DNA of 37,493 nucleotides from Lysobacteraceae bacterium (lineage in GTDB: Bacteria; Pseudomonadota; Gammaproteobacteria; Xanthomonadales; Rhodanobacteraceae), in NCBI GenBank assembly GCA_028871555.1, contig JAGWNA010000026.1, forward strand, positions 1-37,493. The letters run 5' to 3'. Every line of letters begins with the position of its first letter. The stretch's first letter is position 1. The position numbers and the translations under genes were made by a program. The notes under the pieces were generated by a model, which saw nothing but the letters and a program-made list of their open reading frames with translations, made no database searches and was not told where the DNA came from. Below are positions 17,585-26,003 of the stretch, piece after piece.

Positions 17585-17794
17585 ATGTCTGATCGTCAGA
17601 TTGGTACAGTCAAGTGGTTCAACGATGCCAAGGGCTTCGGTTTCATTGCGCGTGACAATGGCCCGGATGTATTCGTGCATTTTCGCGCGATCACCGGCAG
17701 CGGTTTCAAGAGCCTGCAGGAAGGCCAGCAGGTCTCGTTCAATGTCGTGCAGGGCCAGAAAGGCCTGCAGGCCGACGAGGTGAGCGCGGTCTGA
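17585..17794 (+). CDS. Cold-shock domain protein (first copy)
   Basis: This 69-residue protein is a single cold-shock domain. RNP1 is KGFGFIAR (residues 16–23) and RNP2 is VFVHFRAI (29–36). Such proteins bind single-stranded RNA and DNA and act as RNA chaperones. VFVHFRAI, in place of the VFVHFSAI of CspA, is typical of the Xanthomonadales/Pseudomonas CspD-like group. GGAG lies nine bases upstream. It has a 258-base gap to a close paralogue. Confidence 0.95.
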   Translation: MSDRQIGTVKWFNDAKGFGFIARDNGPDVFVHFRAITGSGFKSLQEGQQVSFNVVQGQKGLQADEVSAV

Positions 17795-17981
17795 TCGCCT
17801 CGACAGGCTTCAGGAGGGCCCTGCAGTGATGCCGGGGCCGGTCGGGACAGGCCCGGTAAAAAATCGCTTGACAAACCACTCGCATATCCAATTTCCGTTA
17901 TGCTTGGCGTACTGCGTCTGCTTGGTCAAGTGCGTGCCCGGTGCGAGGTTTCCTGAATCCGCATCGTTACACTCGGCTCCG

Positions 17982-18019
17982 GCATGCCCAGTAAGTCGTC
18001 GACCCGCGCGGGTCGGTTT
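17982..18019 (+). promoter_or_regulatory. Conserved 5' leader motif of second cold-shock gene
   Basis: This is the counterpart of 17521–17560 (GCATGCC, AAGTCG, GCGGGTCGG, TT). A perfect TTGACA hexamer lies further upstream at 17868–17873, but I cannot find a well-spaced -10 box. Confidence 0.5.
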
Positions 18020-18051
18020 GTCTCAGCGTCTCGAATGGATCGGAGTGAGTC

Positions 18052-18261
18052 ATGTCGGATCGTGAAATTGGTACAGTCAAGTGGTTCAACGACGCAAAGG
18101 GTTTCGGCTTCATCAGCCGTGAAAGCGGCCCTGATGTGTTCGTGCATTTTCGTGCCATCAGCGGCTCGGGTTTCAAGAGCCTGCAGGAAGGGCAGAAGGT
18201 GAGTTTCAGGGTTGTCCAGGGCCAGAAGGGCCTGCAGGCCGAGGACGTCACGGCAGCTTGA
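18052..18261 (+). CDS. Cold-shock domain protein (second copy)
   Basis: This 69-residue paralogue of the upstream gene is identical over most of its length ([20 protein letters not shown]… with RNP1 KGFGFISR and RNP2 VFVHFRAI). The differences cluster in loops and at the C-terminus (EDVTAA versus DEVSAV). GGAGTGAG precedes the ATG. The pair plus their leaders look like a tandem duplication of a whole transcription unit that has since diverged. A strong terminator follows at 18342–18376. Confidence 0.95.
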   Translation: MSDREIGTVKWFNDAKGFGFISRESGPDVFVHFRAISGSGFKSLQEGQKVSFRVVQGQKGLQAEDVTAA

Positions 18262-18562
18262 TCGACGTGTCTGATTCGGGAAACGGCCGGCGTAACAGTC
18301 TGTGCGAGTCTGCGTATAAAAACCGGCTGGAGCTGGCTGCGGCGAAGCGCCCCGCCCGGGGCGCTTCGCTATTTTGACGAAACGCCGAGGCTCAGGCAGG
18401 AGCCGGATGGGCCTGCAGGCGAGTCGGACCCATCACCTTGCATCACCCCGGCTTGTGTTTCAGCCGCCCGGGCTCCTGGCGCAAGCCGGATGGCGCAGAA
18501 GGGCTTCGACGGATGGTTGGCTGCTGCGCTGCCTGTCATGGCGGCGGGCCTGAGGCACCGGG
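18262..18562. other. Intergenic region between cspB-like gene and yjgA
   Basis: These roughly 300 bases contain the cold-shock terminator (18342–18376). The rest (18377–18562) has no gene I can support: a 65-codon reverse frame starting with TTG at the yjgA stop has no recognisable features. Confidence 0.45.
18342..18376 (+). terminator. Intrinsic terminator after second cold-shock gene
   Basis: A perfect 12-base stem, GCGAAGCGCCCC/GGGGCGCTTCGC, with a four-base loop is followed by TATTTTG. It ends the cold-shock transcript about 80 bases after the stop. Confidence 0.8.
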
Positions 18563-19111
18563 TCAATCCACGTCGCTGTCCGATCCTGGTCCGGGCAGTT
18601 CCCTGAGCAACCGGAAGATTTCCCTATAGGCCCGTGGCGGCTTGTTGCCGTCGCGCTCGATCCGCGCCTGGCGGATCAGCGAGCGCAGGTGCTGGCGATC
18701 GATCTGCGGGTGCTGCGCGATCAGTTCGGAGAGTGCGGTTTCGTCCTCGCCGAGCAGTCGATCGCGTGTCGCCTCGAGCCGATGCATGGCGGCGTTTTCC
18801 TGGCGTTGCTTTTCGCGGTTTTCGCCCAGTTCCGCGCGCACCGACGTGAAGGCCTCATCGCCATGGCGGCGCATGACCTTGGCCAGAAAGGCGAGCTGGC
18901 GCTTGCGTGCGATGTGCGAGGTGATGCGGCGGGTGACGTCGATCTCGTGCCGCACGTCGTCAGGCAGCTCAAGCCTGGCCAGCCGGCTGGCCGGCAGTTC
19001 GAGCAATTGAGTGGCCAGTGCCAGCACGGCCAGCGCTTCGCGGCGTTGCTGGGTGCGGCTGGGGCCGTAATCCTGGTCGGACGGGTCGGTCGTGTTGTGG
19101 CTGGGGGTCAC
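18563..19111 (-). CDS. yjgA: Ribosome-associated protein YjgA (DarP, DUF615)
   Basis: With the GTG start at 19111 the product is 182 residues, almost exactly the length of E. coli YjgA (183). The core reads SRTQQRREALAVLALATQLLELPASRLARLELPDDVRHEIDVTRRITSHIARKRQLAFLAKVMRR, followed by RQHLRSLIRQARIERDGNKPPRAYREIFRLLREL; both are family signatures. It binds late 50S precursors and aids large-subunit assembly. The frame is open further upstream, but that part overlaps the DUF1653 gene. A CAGGAA lies before the GTG. It is close to pmbA, as in E. coli, where the two genes are neighbours. Confidence 0.92.
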   Translation of the reverse strand: MTPSHNTTDPSDQDYGPSRTQQRREALAVLALATQLLELPASRLARLELPDDVRHEIDVTRRITSHIARKRQLAFLAKVMRRHGDEAFTSVRAELGENREKQRQENAAMHRLEATRDRLLGEDETALSELIAQHPQIDRQHLRSLIRQARIERDGNKPPRAYREIFRLLRELPGPGSDSDVD

Positions 19112-19142
19112 GGGTTCCGGTTCCTGGGGATAAGGCGGCGGA

Positions 19143-19385
19143 TCAGAGGTGCAGGTCGTCGCTGTCAGGCCGTTCGGCCTGCTCCAGCGCGAAGCGGGCA
19201 ACCGGTGCACCGTCGAGTTCGATGGTTTCGTTGAACATCGGCGCCGGGCGTACCCACAAGCCGTGGTCGCCGTACAGCGCCTGATAGACCACCAGCAGCT
19301 CCAGCGTTTCGCTGTGACGCGCCGTGCCCAGCACGCGATAGCGCTGGCCCTTGTAGTGACGATAGATGCCGGCGGCAGGTTGCAT
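19143..19385 (-). CDS. DUF1653 domain-containing protein
   Basis: This 80-residue protein (MQPAAGIYRHYKGQRYRVLGTARHSETLELLVVYQALYGDHGLWVRP…) matches the small DUF1653 family. The G-x-Y-x-H-[YF]-K-G motif lies at residues 6–13 and the Y-x-x-L-Y-G-D motif in the middle. A GGAG eight bases upstream favours the ATG at 19385 over upstream ATGs. It ends 31 bases before yjgA, so the two probably form an operon. The function is unknown; an SH3-like nucleic-acid-related fold is possible but not shown here. Confidence 0.85.
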   Translation of the reverse strand: MQPAAGIYRHYKGQRYRVLGTARHSETLELLVVYQALYGDHGLWVRPAPMFNETIELDGAPVARFALEQAERPDSDDLHL

Positions 19386-19525
19386 CGCGTTCTCCGCAGC
19401 TCTTTGCATTTCGCCGCGGCGACCCCATCTGGGGCTCTGGGCGTCCGTGGACGCCCGGTCCCGATCGGACAACCGGCGGTTCTGGACCGCCCATTCTACC
19501 TGCCAACACCCCAGGAAACCCCAAC

Positions 19526-20908
19526 GTGAGCGAACGCGCCATCAGCCAGGACCGTCGCCGGCCCGATCGCAGCCAGCCCGATCGCAGCGAACACGAACTC
19601 GACCGGCTCGCCGAGCTGGCCGAGGACGTGATTCGCCGTGCCCGCGCCGCCGGCGCCAGCCAGGCCGAAGTGGCGGCCAGCATCGATACCGGATTGAGCG
19701 TCAACGTGCGCCTGGGCGAGGTGGAGACGGTCGAGCATACCCGCGACCGCGGCTTCGGCCTCACCGTGTACTTCGGTCAAAGCAAGGGCTCGGCCAGCAC
19801 GGCCGACCTGCACCCCGATTCGATCCAGGCGACCCTGGATCAGGCCTGCGCGATCGCCCGCCACACCGAGGCGGACCCTGCATCCGGGCTGGCCGATGCG
19901 GCGCGCATGGCCACGACGTTTCCCGATCTGGACCTGTGGCATCCGTGGGACATCGACACCACGCGCGCGATCGAGCTGGGGATCGAGATCGAGGATGCCG
20001 GCCGCGCGCATGCGGGCATCAGCAATTCCGACGGCGCCAGCGTACAGGCCAGCCAGGGAGTGTCGGTGTATGCGAACTCGCACGGCTTCGTCGGTCGCGA
20101 GCGCGGCACTCGCCATTCGCTGTCGCTGGCGCTAATCGCCGGCGACGATGACGGCATGCAACGCGATTACTGGTACGACAGCGTGCGCGCTGCCGGCGAT
20201 TTCATGAGCGCGAAGGCACTCGGCGACAAGGCTGCCGAACGCACGCTGGCGCGAGTCGGCGCGCGCAGCCTGTCGACCCGCCAGTGCCCGGTGTTGTTCG
20301 TGCCGGAGCTGGCCCGCGGGCTGATCGGCCACCTGGTCGGTGCGGTCAGCGGCGGCGCGTTGTATCGCCGGGCCAGTTTCCTGCTCGATCATGTGGGCAA
20401 GCCGGTGATGCCAGCCTGGCTGAACATCATGGAGCGGCCGCAATTGTTGCGTGGGCAAGGCTCGGGCAGCTTCGACGCCGAGGGCGTGGCGACCCGCGAC
20501 AGCGCCCTGATCGAAGGCGGCGTGCTGGCGCGCTACGTGCTGGGCAGCTACTCGGCGCGCAAGCTCGGGCTGGAATCGACCGGCAACGCCGGGGGCATCC
20601 ACAACCTGGTGGTCGAGCCGGGCCGGGACGACTTCGCAGGCATGCTCAAGCGCATGGGCAGCGGCCTGCTGGTGACCGAGGTGATGGGGCAGGGCGTGTC
20701 CACCATCACCGGCGATTATTCGCGCGGCGCGGCCGGTTTCTGGGTGGAGAACGGCCAGATCGCCTACCCGGTCGAGGAGATCACGATTGCCGCCAACCTG
20801 CGCGACATGTTCGCCGGTATCGTGGCGGTGGGGGCGGATGTCGACCGGCGTTCGCAGATTCTCGTCGGGTCGATCCTGCTGGAACGCATGACCGTGGCCG
20901 GGGAATAA
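19526..20908 (+). CDS. pmbA: Metalloprotease subunit PmbA/TldE
   Basis: This 460-residue protein is the TldE partner of the TldD–TldE heterodimeric protease, which in E. coli matures microcin B17 and degrades antitoxin CcdA. Family segments include SVNVRLGEVETVEHTRDRGFGLTVYFGQ, ISNSDGASVQASQGVSVYANSHGF, PVLFVPELARGLIGHLVGAVSGGALYRRASFL, GSGSFDAEGVATRDSALIEGGVLARYVLGSYSARKLGLESTGNAGG and GDYSRGAAGFWVENGQIAYPVEEITIAANL. As expected of TldE, the HExxxH zinc motif of TldD is absent. The start is a GTG with CAGGAA upstream. tldD is not in the window. It is divergent from the yjgA operon. Confidence 0.95.
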   Translation: MSERAISQDRRRPDRSQPDRSEHELDRLAELAEDVIRRARAAGASQAEVAASIDTGLSVNVRLGEVETVEHTRDRGFGLTVYFGQSKGSASTADLHPDSIQATLDQACAIARHTEADPASGLADAARMATTFPDLDLWHPWDIDTTRAIELGIEIEDAGRAHAGISNSDGASVQASQGVSVYANSHGFVGRERGTRHSLSLALIAGDDDGMQRDYWYDSVRAAGDFMSAKALGDKAAERTLARVGARSLSTRQCPVLFVPELARGLIGHLVGAVSGGALYRRASFLLDHVGKPVMPAWLNIMERPQLLRGQGSGSFDAEGVATRDSALIEGGVLARYVLGSYSARKLGLESTGNAGGIHNLVVEPGRDDFAGMLKRMGSGLLVTEVMGQGVSTITGDYSRGAAGFWVENGQIAYPVEEITIAANLRDMFAGIVAVGADVDRRSQILVGSILLERMTVAGE

Positions 20909-21030
20909 GCCTCCAGAGGCTGTGTCGTCGGATCTGTGTGTCGCAAGTTCACTCGGCAAGGAGGGTATGGCTTGCTAGCATCCACTTGCCCGGCATGGGC
21001 CGGCGAACTGTCGACGCTGAGGAGAATCGC

Positions 21031-21468
21031 ATGAGCGTGCCACCCGAGTCCGTCATTCCACCCTCGCCGGGCGACCCGTCGCTGGCCGGGGGGCCATCGG
21101 CCGAGCAACGCCAGTGGGCGATGTTCGCCCATCTGTCCGCACTGCTTGGCGCGCTTCTCACGGGTGCCCTGGGGGGTGGTTGGGGGGTTTTTATCGGCCC
21201 GCTGATCATCTGGCTGGTCAAGAAGGACAGCATGCCGTTCGTCGATGACCAGGGCAAGGAAGCATTGAACTTCAACATCACGGTGGCGATCGTCTTCGTA
21301 GCCTTGCTGCTGTTGTCGATCATGACCTTCGGCATCGGCTTGATCATTGCGATTCCGTTGTGGGTGATCATCGGCATCGCATGGCTGGTGTTCACCATCA
21401 TCGCGGCGGTCAAGGCGAATGAAGGCGTGGGGTACCGCTACCCCTTCACACTGCGGCTGATCAAGTAG
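21031..21468 (+). CDS. DUF4870 domain-containing membrane protein
   Basis: This 145-residue protein has a proline/serine-rich N-terminus, QRQWAMFAHLSALLGALLTG (first helix), IGPLIIWLVKKDSMPFVDDQGKEALNFNITV, and two more helices (about residues 85–110 and 112–132). The end, KANEGVGYRYPFTLRLIK, is typical of DUF4870. It has an excellent GAGGAG ribosome site. The function is unknown. Confidence 0.9.
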   Translation: MSVPPESVIPPSPGDPSLAGGPSAEQRQWAMFAHLSALLGALLTGALGGGWGVFIGPLIIWLVKKDSMPFVDDQGKEALNFNITVAIVFVALLLLSIMTFGIGLIIAIPLWVIIGIAWLVFTIIAAVKANEGVGYRYPFTLRLIK

Positions 21469-21602
21469 GCCGCGGGAGTCGCTCGGCAAACAGGCCGAGG
21501 CGGCCAGGGGGCACCTCGCCGGTCAAGGCTGGACAGCTGCGAGGCATGCACTGCATAGTCCGTCGGGGGCTCGGATTCACATCATTTTACGGGAGGGGTG
21601 AA

Positions 21603-21965
21603 ATGGGATTTTTCGACTGGTATCTGAAGTGCGTCAGGGACCACTACGCGGATTTCGATGGCCGTGCACGGCGGACCGAATACTGGATGTTCTTTCTGGT
21701 GAACATCCTCATTTTCATCGTGGTGGCCATCATCGGCAGGGTCATCGGATTGCCGGTGATCGCCAGTCTCTACAGTCTGGCGTTGCTGGTGCCCGGCATT
21801 GCGGTGGGCGTGCGTCGCCTGCATGACACCGGAAGAACCGGCTGGTGGCTGTTGATCACGCTGGTACCGCTGATCGGCACGATCTGGATCATCGTGCTGC
21901 TGGTGCTCGACGGCGATCAAGGCAGCAACCCCTATGGTGCGGACCCGAAGGCCGGCATGGCTTGA
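21603..21965 (+). CDS. DUF805 domain-containing membrane protein
   Basis: This 120-residue protein matches DUF805 (YhaH-like): FFDWYLKCVRDHYADFDGRARRTEYWMFFLVNILI, RRLHDTGRTGWWLLITLVPLIGTIWIIVLLVLDGDQGSNPYGADPK. It has about three or four membrane helices. A GGGAGGGG site lies immediately upstream. It follows the DUF4870 gene by 134 bases in the same direction, and the two may be co-transcribed. The function is unknown. Confidence 0.92.
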   Translation: MGFFDWYLKCVRDHYADFDGRARRTEYWMFFLVNILIFIVVAIIGRVIGLPVIASLYSLALLVPGIAVGVRRLHDTGRTGWWLLITLVPLIGTIWIIVLLVLDGDQGSNPYGADPKAGMA

Positions 21966-22086
21966 CAGCGGGTACATGCGGCGCATCGGAGGGGCGGCCT
22001 GCGCCGCCTTTCGGATGCGCGCGGATGCGTTTTGCAATTGACCGCACCGCTTCCGGTTCTATCGTGCGATGCCCCGCTGGAGCTCT

Positions 22087-22121
22087 CAAGGACGCGTTCC
22101 GGTCAGCGGAACGCGTCCTTG
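22087..22121. terminator. Perfect hairpin centred on the gloB stop codon
   Basis: A 15-base perfect inverted repeat, CAAGGACGCGTTCCG and its complement, encloses the five-base loop GTCAG. That loop contains the reverse-strand TGA stop of gloB. The right arm encodes the last five codons (KDAFR) of gloB and the left arm is its mirror in the 3' UTR. No T-run follows, so it may be a Rho-independent-like or 3'-stabilising structure. Confidence 0.6.
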
Positions 22122-22900
22122 GCGGCGCGCAGGGCGGCAAAGCGGGCGACGCGATCGCCGGTGCCGTCCGGCTGCTGCCGGCACCATTGCGCCACCGCAG
22201 CGGAATCGACGCGCAGAAACGGGTTGCACGCCAGCTCGTCCGCCAATGAACTGGGCAGCGTGGGGAGTAGCCGGGCGCGCAGCCCGGCCACTTCCTGCAG
22301 GCGTGCCTGCAGATGCGGGTTGCCGGGGTCGATCATGCGCGCGAAACGCCCGTTGGCCTCGGTGTATTCGTGCCCCGCGCAAACCAGGGTTGCTCCCGGC
22401 AACTGCGACAGGCGGTCCAGCGAGGCGAGCATCTGCGCGGGGGTGCCCTCGAACAGCCGACCGCAGCCCAGGCTGAACAGGGTGTCGCCGCACAGCAGCA
22501 AGCCATTCCCGACGTAGGCGACATGGCTCAGGGTGTGGCCGGGGATGGCAAGCACTTCGAAGCGGACGTTGGGCGAGGTCAACCCGATCGATTCGCCGTC
22601 ACTCACCCGGATGGTCGCCTCGGCGATACGGTCATCGACCGGCGCATAGACCGGCACCGCATGCTGGCCGAGCAATCCGGCCACACCGCCGATGTGATCG
22701 TGGTGATGATGCGTCAGCACGATTGCACGCAGTTGCAACTGCCGCTCGACCAGTGCGTGCTCGACCACGGCGGCATCGCCCGGATCGACCACGATGGCCT
22801 GGCCCTCGTCGTCGTGCAGCATCCAGATGTAATTGTCGGCAAATGCCGGTAACGGTACGAGGTGCAAGATCGACTCCGCAGTCTGGTGGATCTCCGCCAT
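22103..22900 (-). CDS. gloB: Hydroxyacylglutathione hydrolase (glyoxalase II)
   Basis: This 265-residue metallo-beta-lactamase-fold enzyme hydrolyses S-lactoylglutathione to lactate and glutathione, the second step of methylglyoxal detoxification. The metal motif THHHHDH is at H64/H66/D68/H69, with further ligands in IPGHTLSHVAY and LLCGDTLFSLGCGRLFEG, and AGHEYTEANGRFA. The C-terminal HAGH domain (NPHLQARLQEVAGLR … NPFLRVDS) is present. The start at 22900 is preferred; an ATG at 22948 would add 16 residues. The divergent methyltransferase, rnhA and dnaQ genes reproduce the order seen in E. coli (gloB–yafS–rnhA–dnaQ). Confidence 0.94.
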   Translation of the reverse strand: MAEIHQTAESILHLVPLPAFADNYIWMLHDDEGQAIVVDPGDAAVVEHALVERQLQLRAIVLTHHHHDHIGGVAGLLGQHAVPVYAPVDDRIAEATIRVSDGESIGLTSPNVRFEVLAIPGHTLSHVAYVGNGLLLCGDTLFSLGCGRLFEGTPAQMLASLDRLSQLPGATLVCAGHEYTEANGRFARMIDPGNPHLQARLQEVAGLRARLLPTLPSSLADELACNPFLRVDSAAVAQWCRQQPDGTGDRVARFAALRAAKDAFR

Positions 22901-23154
22901 GGCAGCGCCGCGAAGGGCGATGCCGGCCTGTGCGCACTCCGCAAACACGGCCCGGACGCCAGCAGCCCGACGCAGGCATGAGGGATCCGGTCAGCCCGAC
23001 TATAAAGACGCTTGGCGGACCGCTCGTTAGCCGGGCGTTAATGGGATGATCCTGCGTTCCATGGCGTGGTGCAGCCCCGGATCCTCACGGCGACCTGCTG
23101 CCGGCTGCCGGCAGCCGTTACACTGTCCGAACAGATCGAGACCGGCCCGTACGC

Positions 23155-23844
23155 ATGCGTCGACACCGCGACCACGACATCTATGCCAGCAAGCCGCTGC
23201 GGCGGTTGCTGGAGGATCAGATGCGCGTGGTGACGCCCGATTTGCAGCGCTGCAGCGGGACCCATGCGTTACTGGTGGGCGTGTCGCGCGATGATGCGAC
23301 GCCGGGCCTGCCGATGCTTGGCTGCTGGACCCGGCTGCGGGTGGATGGCGGCGAATACCGGGGCGATTTGCAGGCAACCATCGGCGAGCCGTTGCCCTTT
23401 GTCGACGATGCATTCGATCTGGTGCTGCTGCAGCATGCGCTGCAGGCGGTGCCGGTGGCTTCGCTGCTGCTCGTCGAAGCCGTCCGGGTGCTTGCTCCGG
23501 GCGGCGTGCTGGTGGTAACCGGCGTGCACCCGGTGAGTGGATGGGCGCCGTGGTTTTACTGGCACATGCGCCAGTCGCCGCAGGTACTGCAGATGCCGCT
23601 GCTGCTCATCAAGAGGTTGCAGCGGGCAGGGCTGGAGGTCGAGCGGATGCGCCGGGCAGGCCATCTGTGGCCCAGTGCTGCCGACGCGCCGATGGACCAC
23701 GCCAACCCCTTCGGTGGCGGCTATGTGCTTTTTGCGCGCAAACGGCGCCATATGGCGACGCCATTGCGGATCAAGCCGGTGCCGATGCATGTGCCGGTCA
23801 GCGGTCGGCTGACGCCCGGTACGCGGCGCAGTTCGGCATCATGA
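23155..23844 (+). CDS. Class I SAM-dependent methyltransferase-like protein (YafS position)
   Basis: This 229-residue protein aligns in layout with the small methyltransferase lying between gloB and rnhA in many gammaproteobacteria. The N-terminal [13 protein letters not shown] segment and the [51 protein letters not shown] core (methyltransf_11) are clear. The motif I glycine loop is degenerate ([12 protein letters not shown] instead of a GxGxG pattern), so activity is uncertain. The ATG at 23155 has a weak site; an ATG at 23221 has a strong GGAGGATCAG but would delete the conserved N-terminus. The substrate is unknown. Confidence 0.8.
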   Translation: MRRHRDHDIYASKPLRRLLEDQMRVVTPDLQRCSGTHALLVGVSRDDATPGLPMLGCWTRLRVDGGEYRGDLQATIGEPLPFVDDAFDLVLLQHALQAVPVASLLLVEAVRVLAPGGVLVVTGVHPVSGWAPWFYWHMRQSPQVLQMPLLLIKRLQRAGLEVERMRRAGHLWPSAADAPMDHANPFGGGYVLFARKRRHMATPLRIKPVPMHVPVSGRLTPGTRRSSAS

Positions 23845-23869
23845 TTTTCCGTGGAAGAAACGAGCAACG

Positions 23870-24313
23870 ATGAGCGAAGTGGAAGCATTTACCGATGGTG
23901 CCTGCCTGGGCAATCCCGGCCCGGGTGGATGGGCTGCCCTGCTGCGTGCCGGCGGCAGCGAAAAGATGGTGGCTGGAGGCGATCCGGCCACCACCAACAA
24001 CCGCATGGAACTGATGGCGGCGATCGCTGCGCTGGAATCCTTGAAGCGCCCTTGCCATGTCGTACTCACCACCGACTCGCGCTACGTGATGCAGGGCATC
24101 GAGCAGTGGGTGCCTAGGTGGCGCAGCAACGGCTGGCGCACGGCCGACAGGAAACCGGTGAAGAACCAGGATCTGTGGCAGCGCCTGTCCGCCGCGGCCG
24201 GCACGCATCGGGTGAGCTGGCGCTGGGTGCGCGGCCATGACGGACATGCCGAAAACGAACGGGTCGACCAGGCCGCACGCGAGCAGGCCGAATCGATGAG
24301 GGGCCGGGCATGA
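23870..24313 (+). CDS. rnhA: Ribonuclease HI
   Basis: This 147-residue enzyme degrades the RNA strand of RNA:DNA hybrids. The catalytic carboxylates are D9 ([16 protein letters not shown]), E47 (NNRMELMAA), D69 ([10 protein letters not shown]) and D133 (ERVDQAAR), with the helper histidine at H123 (VRGHDGH). The basic-protrusion segment [20 protein letters not shown] is intact. Its last four bases overlap the dnaQ start (ATGA), so the two are translated together. Confidence 0.97.
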   Translation: MSEVEAFTDGACLGNPGPGGWAALLRAGGSEKMVAGGDPATTNNRMELMAAIAALESLKRPCHVVLTTDSRYVMQGIEQWVPRWRSNGWRTADRKPVKNQDLWQRLSAAAGTHRVSWRWVRGHDGHAENERVDQAAREQAESMRGRA

Positions 24314-25023
24314 GGCAAATCGTGCTCGATACCGAAACGACCGGCCTGGAGGTGCGCCAGGGGCATCGCCTGATCGAGATCGCCGGCATCGAGATGGTCG
24401 AGCGCCGGCTCACCGGCCGTTACTACCAGACCTATCTCAATCCGGATCGGGCGATCGACGAAGGCGCCCGCCGGGTCACCGGCATCGAGGACGAATTCCT
24501 GCTCGACAAGCCGCGCTTCGCCGACGTGGCGGATGAGTTCCTGGCCTTTGTCGACGGTGCCGAACTGGTCATCCACAACGCCAGTTTCGACATCGGCTTC
24601 CTCGATGCCGAACTGGCGCGCCTGGATAACGGCGCGGGCCGGGGGCGGCTCTGCGACCGCTGCAGCGTGCTCGATACGCTGGCGCTGGCGCGCGAGCGCT
24701 ATCCCGGCCAGCGCAACAGCCTCGACGCGCTGTGCAAGCGGCTCGGCGTCGACAATTCACGGCGGGATCTGCACGGCGGACTGATCGACGCCCAGTTGCT
24801 GGCCGATGTCTACCTGTCGATGACCTCGGGACAGGCCGCTCTGGATCTGGCCTTTGAAGGTGCGGCCGAGCAGCCCGGCAGCGTCGTGGCCGCACCTGTG
24901 GTCCTGCACGCGCGACCGCTGGTGCTGCGCGCGGCGGGAGACGAACTGGCCTTGCACGAACAGCGTCTCGATGCGCTGGACAAGAGTGCCGGCGGAAAGT
25001 GTGTGTGGCGCCGGATGGGGTGA
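24310..25023 (+). CDS. dnaQ: DNA polymerase III epsilon subunit, 3'-5' proofreading exonuclease
   Basis: This 237-residue protein carries the DEDDh exonuclease motifs D7/E9 (VLDTETTG), D94 ([14 protein letters not shown]), H155 and D160 ([18 protein letters not shown]). The C-terminal tail (from about residue 185) should bind the alpha polymerase subunit. GAGGGG lies within the end of rnhA. The arrangement rnhA–dnaQ in one direction is a common gammaproteobacterial variant; in E. coli they are divergent. It is convergent with the PP2C gene, leaving only 19 bases. Confidence 0.96.
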   Translation: MRQIVLDTETTGLEVRQGHRLIEIAGIEMVERRLTGRYYQTYLNPDRAIDEGARRVTGIEDEFLLDKPRFADVADEFLAFVDGAELVIHNASFDIGFLDAELARLDNGAGRGRLCDRCSVLDTLALARERYPGQRNSLDALCKRLGVDNSRRDLHGGLIDAQLLADVYLSMTSGQAALDLAFEGAAEQPGSVVAAPVVLHARPLVLRAAGDELALHEQRLDALDKSAGGKCVWRRMG

Positions 25024-25042
25024 GTCCTGCCGCCGTGCAGTT

Positions 25043-25744
25043 TCAGCCGCAGCGCACGATGATCGCGGTGACATTGTCGTCGCCGCCTTCGTCCAGCGCA
25101 CTGAGCAAAAGCTGATCCACGCACTCCTGCGACGCCAGATCGGTGCGCGCGACGATTCGTGCGATCGTCGCTTCGCTGACGCCTTCGGTCAGCCCGTCGG
25201 TACACAGCAGGAAGCTCATGCCCGGCTCCAGCCGGCCGCGAGCCAGTCCGATGTGCAGTTGTTCGGTTGCCGTCACGCCCAGCGCCTGGGTCAGCACGTT
25301 GCGCTGCGGATGTTGCCAGGCCTGCGCCGGATCGAGCTGGCCGGTTTCGACCAGTGTCTGTACCAGCGAGTGGTCATGGCTGATCTGGCGCAATTCGTGT
25401 TGCCACAGGTAGACCCGGCTGTCGCCCACCCAGGCGACCTCGTAGCTGTCGCCGAGCAGGCGCAGAACCGCAACCGTGGTGCCCATCGGCAGCGCGTCGG
25501 AGCTGTCGCTCGTGCTTTTGCGCAGCCGTTCGCATGCGCCCTGGATGGCCTCGATCAGGCGATGCCCGCGGGCGACCAGGTCGACGACGGCATCGCGCAC
25601 CAGGGCCGAGGCCACCTCGCCATGCTGGTGGCCGCCCATGCCGTCGGCCACCAGGAACAGGCCGACAGAGGCGTCGGCATGGTAGGTATCCTCATTGCGC
25701 GTGCGACGCAGGCCGACGTGTGTTCCGTGTCCGAACTCGATCAT
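25043..25744 (-). CDS. PP2C-family serine/threonine protein phosphatase
   Basis: This 233-residue phosphatase has the standard bacterial PP2C motifs: GLRRTRNEDTYHAD, LFLVADGMGGHQHGEVAS (metal-binding D-G-G), MGTTVAVLRL, VAWVGDSRVYLW, LLCTDGLTEGVSEATI and GGDDNVTAIIVRC at the end. It removes phosphate from Ser/Thr residues and in bacteria usually counteracts Hanks-type kinases. No kinase, FHA or type VI secretion gene is nearby, so its partner is elsewhere. The open frame extends upstream but homology starts at MIEFGHGTHVGLRR (25744). Confidence 0.92.
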   Translation of the reverse strand: MIEFGHGTHVGLRRTRNEDTYHADASVGLFLVADGMGGHQHGEVASALVRDAVVDLVARGHRLIEAIQGACERLRKSTSDSSDALPMGTTVAVLRLLGDSYEVAWVGDSRVYLWQHELRQISHDHSLVQTLVETGQLDPAQAWQHPQRNVLTQALGVTATEQLHIGLARGRLEPGMSFLLCTDGLTEGVSEATIARIVARTDLASQECVDQLLLSALDEGGDDNVTAIIVRCG

Positions 25745-26003
25745 GGCTGTCTGGCTGGTTCCAAAGGCGCAGCATGCCGGATGTACAGGGCCGGCGCAAA
25801 AACTCGCCGGCCCGGCACCGGGTGGGCCGGGGCGGCCGGCCTCGGTGCGGATGGGGCGGCTTGCCGTCCTGGCCGGGGAGCAGGCCCGGGAAACGTGCCG
25901 GGTACGTGACTTGACGGCCGTCAGCACCACCGGGGGCGCAGGGGATTAGACTGTCCCCCGCCATCATGGTCTGCGCGATGGTCACCTGATCAAGGAGACA
26001 GCT

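Noticed and set aside
17868..17904. Sigma-70 promoter for the second cold-shock gene (TTGACA … TATGCT)
   Set aside because: The -35 hexamer is perfect, but TATGCT is 25 bases away and the correctly spaced hexamers do not resemble a -10 box.
18369..18566. A 65-codon reverse-strand frame beginning TTG at the yjgA stop
   Set aside because: No ribosome site beyond chance, no domain or signal, and its end overlaps the cold-shock terminator hairpin.
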